From assembly GCA_030142905.1 (NCBI GenBank), contig JASJOG010000325.1, forward strand, positions 124,001 through 188,000: a stretch of 64,000 bases of DNA, given 5' to 3'. Both the position numbers and the translations under genes were made by a program. Shown one piece after another: positions 55,896 through 64,000 of the stretch (position 1 is the stretch's first letter; every line of letters starts with the position of its first letter). The stretch comes from Heliopora coerulea (Eukaryota > Cnidaria > Anthozoa > Scleralcyonacea > Helioporidae). The notes below the pieces were generated by a model that was given only the letters and a program-made list of their open reading frames with translations, did no database searches and was not told where the DNA came from.

Positions 55896-57002
55896 TTAAT
55901 GTTTATTACCCTTTCGGGATTCTTTATATTCATTATATAAAAAGTAAGTAATTGCAATAACTAATATCCATAGATTTTTAGCTAGAAAAGAAATACCCTT
56001 TGCACCCCATGATAATATTTGAGAAATTAAATTCAAAACTGCTGAAATGACTGCATCAAAATTTTTACCTATATTTGCAATTGCTTTTCCTAAATTTCCA
56101 ACCGCTTTTGCACCTTGTTTTAATGCGTTTCTTGCACTTATAACAACTGCTGTAATTATTCCCGCAACAGAAAAAGCAACTGCTGATAGGCCTACTAGAT
56201 TCTCCTTCGCCCATTTTTTAAATCTTTCTAATCTTCCAAGGTCACTTTCTTCAGCATTTTCATTTAAAATCTGTATTCCTTCTTCACTAACTGGTCTTTC
56301 ATTATTTTCAAGTCTCATTTTATCTGCTTGAAGTTTTGCAATTTCTGAAAAACTCTTATATATAATTTTTTGGGGTTCAGCTGTTTTTGTAAATCAGCTT
56401 TATTTTTCCAATGTTGATGTTCTCTATCAAATCCATCAATTTTACCACGTATAACTTGGTTTTTTTTCATTTTCTGACAGATTCGTGTCAATACCTTCCA
56501 AATATACTAAACCTCTAAATTCTCTTAATTCATCTCTTTCAAATAATGTTCGTCTTGGGTCCTGATTATTATCAATGAATTTTTTTAAGTTATTTTCATC
56601 AATTATATCATAAATTTTAGTTTGAATTTCTAAAATAGAATTATTAGTGATAGTATCATAAAAAATTTCTTCATTGGTTTCATTATCAACACTTCCAATT
56701 CTTTCTTGGATTGCTGCTGTTGGTGTTTTTTCATATTCTTTTTTTGCTTTTCCCATATAATCATTAAATTCATCAACATATTTCTTATTTTTTCTAACAA
56801 ATAACTCTGGTTTAAAGTCACTGTCGACATTACCAATCTTTTTACCTTTGAATATAATGGAAACTGTGCCTGTGTCATTTTCTCAAAAAAATACAGTGTT
56901 ATCTAACAATATACTTGAATTTGGTCCATTTTTCTTTTCAAGAGTAACATTGAATAGTTTTTGGAAAGATTTTTTTCTATCATTAGTCAGTGATCTACTC
57001 AT
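55896..57002 (-). pseudogene. Maverick membrane-type structural protein, several breaks
   Basis: The gene starts at ATG 57002, five bases after the acidic protein. The first part is hydrophilic and basic and meets an in-frame TGA at 56883..56885, then runs on in the same frame to 56442. A segment between about 56470 and 56340 lies in another frame and returns to the first frame before 56318, so two compensating shifts are present. The C-terminal 140 codons have a GLSAVAFSVAGIITAVVI transmembrane stretch, a glycine/alanine-rich amphipathic part and a second hydrophobic span (LWILVIAITYFLYN) before a basic tail. The layout suits a virion membrane or minor capsid protein. I cannot assign a named Polinton family. 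Confidence 0.55.
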
Positions 57003-57007
57003 TGCTC

Positions 57008-57229
57008 CTATACTTTTTTTATATCAGGTAAAATACCAATTCTTCCACGACCAACCCTATTAAATTTAATTTTTGGATTTTCTGTGTTTATTATATTAAT
57101 ACTTCTATTATTATCTTCAGGGTCATCTCCTCCAAAACTTGTTTCCACTTCTTCGTCCTCACGGTCTTCCTCTTCTTCTTCTTCCATATTTCTATTTCTC
57201 ATTTCAATATCATCAAAACCTTCAGACAT
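57008..57229 (-). CDS. Short acidic Maverick protein
   Basis: 73 codons, opening MSEGFDDIEMRNRN and followed by a run of glutamates and aspartates, then a small C-terminal KFNRVGRGRIGILPD stretch. It starts 12 bases after the integrase stop, with TAAATAAATAAATG as leader, and ends five bases before the next gene. The frame is intact. No family is recognised. An acidic, probably unfolded protein might mimic DNA or bind basic structural proteins, which is speculation. Confidence 0.55.
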   Translation of the reverse strand: MSEGFDDIEMRNRNMEEEEEEDREDEEVETSFGGDDPEDNNRSINIINTENPKIKFNRVGRGRIGILPDIKKV

Positions 57230-57241
57230 TTATTTATTTAT

Positions 57242-58357
57242 TTATTTTATATTTTGAATATTTTCTTCTGGTAACCAAGAGTTATGTTTGTTATCATAAC
57301 CTAACCACTTTACTAATACCATATTTTTTCCTTTCACTTTTTTCTTTTTTAATATTTTTTCCACTTTATACATATCATCCTTTTTATCCACAGCAGATAA
57401 TTCTTGTTCATAAAATTTTCCAATGATTGGTTCTCCTTCTAGATCTTCTACTTCATACATATTTAGATCACCTCTAAATATTTCAACAATTCTAAAAATT
57501 TCTTCTGTGAAATTAGCTTCATAGACTTTAGTAAATATATTCTTATATTTAGAAATTCTAACAGCATCACCAATTCTGAATTTAGGTAAAGGTAAATCTC
57601 CTAATGGGTGACCATAAAGTGTAATCCACACTTGGTCTTTATTATAATTGTTTACATCAGCGGGTTTCATTAATATAGAACTATGTTTAGTATTATTATA
57701 ATTATTCACAAGCTCATTCAAGCTATTAATCCAATTATAAGTTCCTTTACTGTAAAAATATTTCCACATGGAAGTTTTTAGAGTTCTGTTAAATCTTTCA
57801 ACAATAGCTGCTTTTCTATCTGAATTTGTGGAAAAATATTCAACATTATGTTCTTTCACGAGTTCTTTGACACCAACATTGTAAAACTCTTTTCCTTCAT
57901 CAAATTGAGCTACATTTGGATATTTCCCAAAGCTTTCTTTAAATTGTTTTAATAATTCATCCACAGCTTTTGTCATGTTTTTAGTATCTTTTCTATAAAC
58001 AGGAATGGCGAATGCATATCTGCTTAAAATTTCAACCGCTGTTAATATCCAATAATATCCTTTGTTCTGGTTCTTGTACTTTCCCATATCAACCAAATCC
58101 ATTTGTATTTGGTCACCCAAATCTTTTACAAATGTTTTTTGAAATTTATGTTTCCTAACAATTGGTTTCTATCTTGTAAAAGTATCTTGTGTTTTTAACC
58201 AGTCTTGTACAATTTCTCTACTAACGTTTAATCCTTTTTCTTTTGCTTTGTGATAAAGTCTTTCTGCAGATTGATAACCTGTTTCAGGGTTGTAGTAAAT
58301 GTCTCTCAACTCTTGTTCAATAACAAACATGTCAGCAAAGCTGTCTTTATCTTTCAT
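57242..58357 (-). pseudogene. Maverick integrase with chromodomain, one nonsense codon
   Basis: The frame starts at 58357 with an N-terminal helical/HHCC-like region (AERLYHKAKEKGLNVSREIV). Apart from one in-frame TAG at 58169..58171 (codon 63) it is open to 57242, 371 codons in all. The rve catalytic core shows D in QIQMDLVDM (~residue 87), D in AQFDEGKEF (~153) and E in IVERFNRTLK (~187). An SH3-like segment follows (PKFRIGDAVRIS, FTEEIFRIVEI), and the last ~42 residues are a chromodomain: YKVEKILKKKK ... VKWLGYDNKHNSWLPEENI, keeping the aromatic residues that cage a methyl-lysine. Known role: insertion of the element's linear DNA; the chromodomain may direct it to marked chromatin. Only the stop codon disables it. 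Confidence 0.9.
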
Positions 58358-58385
58358 TTATTTTTTAATATTGTAAAAATAAACA
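58358..58385. promoter_or_regulatory. 28-bp AT-palindromic spacer between divergent genes
   Basis: The start codons of the integrase (58357, minus) and the gene at 58386 (plus) are separated by 28 bases made of TTATTTTTT, then AATATTG, then TAAAAATAA. The two sides mirror each other, so each gene gets an A-rich leader. Any promoter must be inside this spacer or within the neighbouring coding starts. Confidence 0.55.
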
Positions 58386-59643
58386 ATGAATCAAAAAATG
58401 GAGGAAGAATATGAAAGAAAATATTATGGAAAATATTATGATTTTGTTAAAAAAGAACAAAAAGTTGTAGATAAAAAATTAGAAGAAAATTTTTTAAAAA
58501 GATATCCTTATGCAGATTTATCAAAATTTGATTTTGAATCTGAAGATGACCGCCGCTAAGGCTGTCGAAACGTCAGTCACTTCAACCAACAGTCTTTCTC
58601 AAGACTACACTAACCTGGACGATCAACTTCCTCAAACATGTCATGATTCTCCCAGGTTCAAACCATTTACTTTAGAAACATGGATAGCATCTTATGGTTG
58701 TGGAATATCAATACAGCATTTATTATTTTCAGCTGATGTTCCAAAACAAATTACTTCATTTATTAGATTTCATTTATATTTTACAGTTAGAAGAATTATG
58801 AGACAGTTTCAAACTGGGAACTTTTCAATTTTGAATACATTTAATGCAAATTTTTTAAAAGATCATTATCCAAAATGGACATGGCAAGAAATTTTACATT
58901 ATAAAAATGAGCATTTAGGACAAGACATCGTTGGAACAGATCCATACAAAACTTATCAACATGGACCAGGACAAATTAGAGACACTCAAAATGATTATAA
59001 AAAATTTGTTCCTAGAATTTCAAATGGACTTACAAAACATGGAACAGAATTATTAAATCAGAGCATTGAAGCATATCTTTATGCAATTCTTGGAGCGCAA
59101 GCTAGAACTAGACAAAGTATTGTTTCAAATAGAGCTTCAGCATTAGAAACACAAAAAGTTTTTAGACAAATTGTTGAAGATTCTATAATAAATTATGATA
59201 CATCAACATGGATTAATAATATGAATAAAGCAATTTCATCAACTAATGCAGTTTCAAATACTGCTATAAGCCCTACTTTATGGTTAATTCCATCATCTTT
59301 AATTATTTTAAAAGATCCAATTGATGGATACAATAATAAACTAAAAGTTTCATCAGAAAATATGGTTTTTGGAATTAATAAAAATTTAAATTATTATGCG
59401 GTTAAACAACACAGCACAAGCGCTGTGAAAAAACAACACAACATAGAATTAAAAAAATTAGAAAAATTAGATGATCAATCACAAAAACTACAAAAACCTT
59501 ATGTAAATGATAAAAAACCTTTTAAAGATACAAAAAACTTTACATCGACCAGAGGTCTCAGCAGCAAAGCTGCAATATCGGAAAATACTGTGAAAAGCGA
59601 ATCTTTTATTGTTTTATCTTTATTGATTGTTGGTGGAATTTAA
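58386..59643 (+). pseudogene. Maverick structural-type protein, interrupted by a ~130-bp repeat insertion
   Basis: An ATG at 58386 opens 57 codons (EEYERKYYGKYYDF, YADLSKFDFESEDD) that run into the foreign repeat at about 58541 and stop at 58557..58559. Past the repeat, an uninterrupted frame from about 58676 to 59643 encodes some 320 residues: LETWIASYGCG, RIMRQFQTGNFSILNT, WTWQEILHYKNEH, GAQARTRQSIVSNRAS, then ISPTLWLIPSSLIILKD, a lysine/glutamine-rich coil, and a C-terminal hydrophobic anchor (FIVLSLLIVGGI). A 377-codon ORF beginning at 58510 reads through the insertion but its first ~55 residues are not native. It belongs with the structural genes by position. I suspect a Polinton PY-type or minor virion protein without proof. 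Confidence 0.6.
58541..58675 (+). mobile_element. Short repeat inserted in a Maverick gene
   Basis: Foreign to the gene by base composition (GC-richer, GCCGCTAAGGCTGTCGAAAC near its start) and containing the 64-bp word shared with 49771..49834. The right limit is set by where the native protein pattern restarts. Neither target duplication nor parent family was identified. Confidence 0.5.
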
Positions 59644-59864
59644 TAGGGATTAAAGGCAGATTCCAACGCACGTTTTTTTCCGGATTTTTTCAAAGTGTCG
59701 TTGGGGAATCCCCTTTTCCCAAAACACTTTTTTTTCTAAGTGTCACCACGTTTTTGTTTTTTTCCCAGATTTTTTTTTCCAAGTGTCATCCCTTCTCAGA
59801 GGGAGACATTTTTTTTTTCCAACCAATTCCAGGACACTTGATTTTTTTCAACCTTTTTTTTTTC
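59644..59864. other. Intergenic spacer with iteron-like word
   Basis: Between convergent genes (ending 59643 plus, 59865 minus). It holds long T runs, TTTTTTCAAAGTGTCG near 59686 followed by TGGGGAATCCCC, and two degraded AAGTGTCA copies near 59738 and 59779. This matches the repeat family at 52285..52595. Confidence 0.5.
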
Positions 59865-62800
59865 TCACGGTTTGAATCCATTTTTTGTTTTATAATGACC
59901 AAGTGCTAATGTATCTATTTTGTTTTTTAAAATAATAAGTTTGTCATCGTTTGCAGACAATGCAACTTTTTTTATTGTTTCAGAATAAAGATTGTGGTTT
60001 TTGTGTCTGAAAATATTCATTTCTTTTTCTACAATTGTTTCATTAAATAAACAATCTATATATTCTTCATGTGTCAAATTGTTTTTGATAACAGTTTTCT
60101 TAATTCCCTTACACTTTTTGTCTGTTTTTCCATCATCCATATGATTGTCATACATTTTGGGTCTTAAACCAACCGACACTTTGATTATTTTTCCACCACA
60201 TACATCTTTAAATTTTCCAATGACCATATGATTTACATTAGTTGGGATTCCAGATGAATGATTTTCTGGATAATTGGATGTATCAAAATATTTTTTAACA
60301 TCAGCGGAGATTTCTTTATAAAAATCCTCTGTTTCAATTTCATATTCTAAAGAATCAGTGTCGGTAAAAAGCAGTTTTGCTTTATCACCAAATTTCTTTT
60401 TTAAATAATTAAAATGAAAATCAAACATTAACAATTTACTCAAATCCAAAATACACATTCCGGTGTATATGGGTTTATTGAATATGATATTGGTTTTTTT
60501 CATGTGTACTGCAATTAAATTTTCGGAAAATAATGTGGTTTTGTCATAATTTGGTTTACTAAATAATTTTTTTGCTTTTTTTCTTACTATTGACTAAATG
60601 CATGTTTACTCTGTTTCTTACATTTTCTATGGTTTTTCCAAAAACAGAGTTATTCATTAGTTTATAAAAAGTTTTCTCAAATTTTTTTTTGCATTTATTC
60701 TCATATTGGTATTTAATATGATATATTTTTTCATCCATCTTTTTTCTTTGAATTTTATACCTTTATGTATTTTTGTTATTTTTAATCCAAGTTTTTCACA
60801 TAACTTCAAAATTCGATAATGACAAACATATTATTTTTTGTTTTCTAAATTTGGCACAAGTTTTTTCACACCATTAATTTCTTTCATTTCTGGTGCAAGA
60901 GGGTATTCATTATGAAAATCATGTAATTCTTGTGGGTATTCCAAATCAACTTCCAACACACAAGGAATTTTCTTCCAATTTTCCAATTCTTTTTTTGTCA
61001 TCCAATTAAAATCACCAACTGGTAATTTTTGACACATTGCCCAACCGTATAAGTTGTTAGTATCAAGATATATAATATATTTTGTAGGTTTTTCAGGATC
61101 AAAGTCCTTCATTTTAGGATTGTTTGCTTTTGCGTATCTTTTGGAAATCATTGAAATTCCTCCTCTTATTCCTTTTTCAAAAAACAAAACCATATCTGGG
61201 TCTTTCAAAAGTTTTAGCTTTTTACCAGCTTATTTGAGTAAAGATTCCCAAGACAAACCAGGAGATGTGTAACACCAAGTGGGATCTATTCTATAAATTT
61301 TCATACTCAGATTTCTGAAATTTTCAAAAACATCTGCTAAAATTAAAACATCATTAATCATATACAATTCATGATAATTTCTCATAGTTTCCATTTCAAA
61401 TTCTTTCTAAACATTTTTTGCATGTTCATATTCTTCATCTGAAATGTTTTTATCATCTAATTTGGAATAAAATTCTTCTTTAGAAGGAAGATGTGTTTCT
61501 TCTAATTTTTCAATAGAATCAAACCAGTCATAAGGAAAAACTCCTTTTTTCATCATTAATTCACATTTTCTTCCACTAACAACTTTGTTAACATTTTGAA
61601 ACTGTTGTGGTTCTAAATTTTTTCCCAAATTTGCCAAAGATAAAGATAAAAATTTGAAACTATCTAAAAATCTGATTTCTATTACACTGTTTTCAACACT
61701 AATTATTTTTGAGAAGGAAATATACTTTTCTTCAGTTTTTGGAATACATCTAATTTCTCCTTTTGTTTTTCCAAGAGATTTGATAAATAGATGAGAATCA
61801 TACCCTTCTAGATTATGAAAAAATACTGGAATAAAATTTGGTTTTTTCATCTTCAAATTGCAGAATCCACAAGCTGCACCTCGATATTTTCCAGTGAAAT
61901 GACAATGATCTCTACACTTTTGACCTTTTTCATAATTGTAAAACAAGTTTTTACAAACATAATATCTTTTTGCATTTTCAAAATCTTTTTCATCTTCTTC
62001 TGTAAAAACCATTTTTGCTTCTGGAAATTTTTTGTGAATTTCTCTAACCACCTTTTCCAATTCATTTACAAATATTAGTGAAATGTCTTCTTTTTTGTGT
62101 TTTGTATATCTCACTGCTTTTTTATATTTGCTATCATCAAAACTTTTTACAATGAAACAAAATCCAGGAGGTTCATGTTTTTGATATATTTTAACTTTTT
62201 TACCAGCATTTTTTTGAAACTTTTTCAAATAACATTCAAAATCAGCATAAATCACAAAAGGTACTTTATGCATTTTCTGATAATTTGTAAATTCAACGGT
62301 ATCTTTGATTTTTTTTCCATCTGGAAGTATTGTTTTCACACAATCATTTGTTAAACAATATTCTTGATGATTATCGAGTGATTTTTGTGTTTGGAAAGAA
62401 TTTAAACATGAATCACAAAAATATCTTTTTGATTGGTGATTATTGAATTGAGAGGATAAAAGTCTGCTTGGATTTTTGACAACACAATAATGTTTCTTTT
62501 TTCCATTTGAAATCAGCAAAAGTTTTATTTGTTTTGAATATTTTTCTTTTGGTATTCTTAAAACTATTATTTCTCTTTTTTCAACCACTCCAAACACAAC
62601 TATACCAATGTTGTTTTTTTTTTCAAACATATCAATATCATGATAGGAAGATAGGAAGAAGGAAATTTCACATTTGACCAGTTATATTTTTCTGCATGTT
62701 TTTTCAAACTAGAATCTATTCTCTCATTATCTCTTTCTCTCAAATTCAATGCTCTTGTAACACACCATTTAAAACACTGATTGTCTCTATTTTTTATGTT

Positions 62801-63441
62801 TATAATTGCATTTTTGTTTTTTAAATAATCTGGTAGAGGAAAATAAGTAGACGCTTTAGTGACATTGTATTGAGTAATATATAATTCCAATTTCAAAATT
62901 TCCACAAATATCCAACTACTTCCTTTTTTCTGATATGCTTCAAATTCTTCCACAATATTGTGCTTAATTTTTTAATACGTTTCTTCCAAATTTGTTTCTT
63001 CAAGCTCTATGGTTTGCTGATTTGAAAAACTTTCTTCAACTTTTTCTTTTCCACCAGTATGATCCAATTTTTTCATGATACAAACAAGAGACAATTTTGC
63101 TTTTATTCCATGTTCTTTTTTTCCTTCTTTTCTTATTTTTTCAAGAATGGGTTTTTTACAAACATCTAAGAAGGAAATTGGATCATATTTTTTAAGTTCT
63201 TTTGGATTAATAATTTCAAATTTTCTGATTGCTGAATCCAAAGCACTTTTCACAAGACGTATTTGTAAATAACTTGCATGAGTTGTATGAAGAATTGTTT
63301 CCTTTAGTTTTTCAAATTCTTCCTTCTTTTTTGTTTCATCCCATTTGGTGGATTTTTTCCAAAACTGATTGAAAAGTCTATTTTTCTTTTTAATTTTGCT
63401 TTTTTCATGTATTTTCCGGATTTTATATATTTACGTGTCAT
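59865..63441 (-). pseudogene. Protein-primed family-B DNA polymerase of the Maverick, multiply broken
   Basis: The start is taken at 63441 (MTRKYIKSGKYM). Landmarks in order: N-terminal pieces 63253..62972 and 62953..62600, a C2HC-type zinc finger (FCDSCLNSFQTQKSLDNHQEYC region, near 62400), exonuclease motif I YADFEC (Asp at ~62243), the C/H-rich RDHCHFTGKYRGAACG segment, polymerase motif A YLDTNNLYG (Asp ~61064) and motif C TDTDS (~60360), then the thumb with KHYKTKNGF-type end. Breaks: frameshifts between 63441 and 63253 and near 62640, a stop at 62972, stops in the main frame at 61407..61409, 61230..61232 and 60831..60833, and more shifts between 60720 and 60504. About 1190 codons in total fits Polinton polymerases, which replicate a linear genome from a protein primer. 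Confidence 0.9.
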
Positions 63442-63554
63442 TCCTTATTTATGAAAACTGAAATTGATTTATTTTTTCAATTAAAAAGAAAAGGTTTTGC
63501 ATAAATAAAAAATGAATTGATTTTTTTCTTTCTTTTTTTAGAAGGGAAAAAAAA
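63442..63554. promoter_or_regulatory. Divergent intergenic region with inverted repeats
   Basis: 113 AT-rich bases between the polymerase start (minus) and the gene at 63555 (plus). TTATTTATGAAAAC (63445..63458) pairs with GTTTTGCATAAATAA (63494..63508) with one bulge, and AATTGA/TCAATT lies between them. The plus-strand side ends in an A-rich leader (GAAGGGAAAAAAAAATG). It probably contains both promoters. Confidence 0.45.
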
Positions 63555-64000
63555 ATGACTACAAATGTGAAAACATTCAACCTAAATGATTTGGTTTTTG
63601 AAACACCAAAAGATTTTGAAATGAATCACATGAAATTTAAAAAAGTTAAAATTGCAACTCAAAAACAAGATTCATTGATTTTTGAAACAGACGAATGTTT
63701 TTCATGGGGAATCCAAAAATCAGATGAAAAATTTGGAAAAACAAATTCACATTTCCCATTGTTTTGAAAAACAAAGACAATGATGGAAATTTAAATCCAA
63801 CTGAGTATCAAAATACATTTTTGAAAGCATTTGATTCCGTTGTTGAAAAATGTAAAGATTGTTTAGAAAATAAAGATTTGTTAGAAAAATATAATTTGGA
63901 AAAAAGAGACTTGAAAAATATTGCAAATTGTGTATTTGTCAGAAAAGAAGTGAAAAACAAAAGAAAAGTTCCAGTTAAAAATTATCAACCAACTCTTTAT
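63555..64000 (+). pseudogene. Unidentified Maverick early-type gene, frameshifted, cut by the window edge
   Basis: 70 codons from ATG 63555 (NLNDLVFETPKDFEMNHMKF, then SLIFETDECFSWGIQ) stop at 63765..63767. A one-base shift near 63755 leads into a second frame that stays open to the end of the window (DNDGNLNPTEYQNTFLKAF, VVEKCKDCLENKDLLEKYN). The product is lysine-rich and soluble-looking. Placed divergently to the polymerase, it could act in replication, for example as a single-strand DNA binding protein, but I see no diagnostic motif. I do not recognise it. Confidence 0.5.

Larger units (their letters stand above)
52265..64000. mobile_element. Maverick/Polinton (endogenous adintovirus-like element), decayed, continues beyond the window
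   Basis: The diagnostic set is present: chromodomain integrase, FtsK/HerA-type ATPase, major capsid protein and protein-primed DNA polymerase B. The left limit lies between the PLE fragment (to ~52262) and the first small gene at 52852. The exact terminal inverted repeat cannot be shown because the right end is outside the window. No adenain-type protease was found in the visible part. Most large genes carry stops or frameshifts. Confidence 0.9.

Noticed and set aside
57242..58357. Retrovirus or LTR retrotransposon, suggested by the integrase
   Set aside because: No gag, RT/RNase H or LTR is nearby; the gene context (capsid, ATPase, protein-primed polymerase) is that of a Maverick.
58510..58675. 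N-terminal 55 residues of the 377-codon ORF as part of the native protein
   Set aside because: They come from another frame of the upstream coding start and from the inserted repeat.
52265..64000. Frameshifts as pure sequencing errors
   Set aside because: Some lie in homopolymers and could be errors, but in-frame substitution stops in integrase, capsid and polymerase show genuine decay.
1..64000. CRISPR arrays, rRNA, tRNA, bacterial operons, riboswitches
   Set aside because: I saw no direct repeat-spacer pattern, no cloverleaf or rRNA-like words, and no ribosome-binding-site pattern; the sequence is eukaryotic in character.

Overview
The window looks like repeat-rich, AT-rich genomic DNA of an animal, not of a bacterium. 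There are no long host genes and no operons of cellular genes. The one convincing host coding segment is a single immunoglobulin-type exon (15329..15664, minus strand) with good splice sites and phase 1-1 boundaries. The mix of Penelope-like elements with GIY-YIG endonucleases, CR1-type LINEs with an esterase ORF1, a Tigger/pogo transposon and a Maverick/Polinton fits a cnidarian, perhaps an anthozoan. That organism call is inference.

Layout. 1..2264: non-coding flank holding one copy of a dispersed repeat. 2265..14492: four nearly identical 3060-bp units in tandem, followed by a second copy of the flanking repeat. 15.3 kb: the Ig exon. 16.1..18.3 kb: a young Penelope-like element (PLE) arranged as a head-to-head inverted dimer between 13-bp target duplications. 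18.3..22.8 kb: non-coding. 22.8..27.4 kb: a decayed CR1/L2-group LINE ending in an ATTG tail. 27.4..33.6 kb: a second, CR1-type LINE with an esterase-like ORF1; it is itself interrupted by a TA-flanked mariner-type MITE and by a PLE palindrome with a 13-bp target duplication. 33.6..34.1 kb: a restriction-like endonuclease domain from another LINE. 36.3..38.0 kb: a composite PLE remnant carrying a small MITE. 41.4..44.5 kb: a third LINE, a close relative of the second. 44.5..46.5 kb: a Tigger/pogo transposon. 47.6..49.8 kb: two more LINE fragments. 50.2..52.3 kb: a second composite PLE with the same junction and the same MITE as the 36-kb copy, in the opposite orientation.

52.3..64.0 kb: most of a decayed Maverick/Polinton (endogenous adintovirus-like element) that runs off the right edge. 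It shows a chromodomain integrase, a FtsK/HerA-type packaging ATPase, a double-jelly-roll type major capsid protein, a protein-primed family-B DNA polymerase, and several small or membrane proteins that I cannot name. On the minus strand, integrase, acidic protein, membrane protein, capsid, ATPase and a small charged protein follow one another with spacers of 5 to 71 bases, like a late-gene block. An unnamed structural-type gene diverges from the integrase across a 28-bp AT-palindromic spacer, and the polymerase diverges from an early-type gene. Nearly all large genes are broken by stops or frameshifts, so this is a fossil and not a working virus.

The most interesting signals are the repeated head-to-head PLE architecture (four loci, two of them with 13-bp target duplications), the homogenised 3060-bp array, and the iteron-like repeats, A-rich start leaders and compact divergent spacers of the Maverick.
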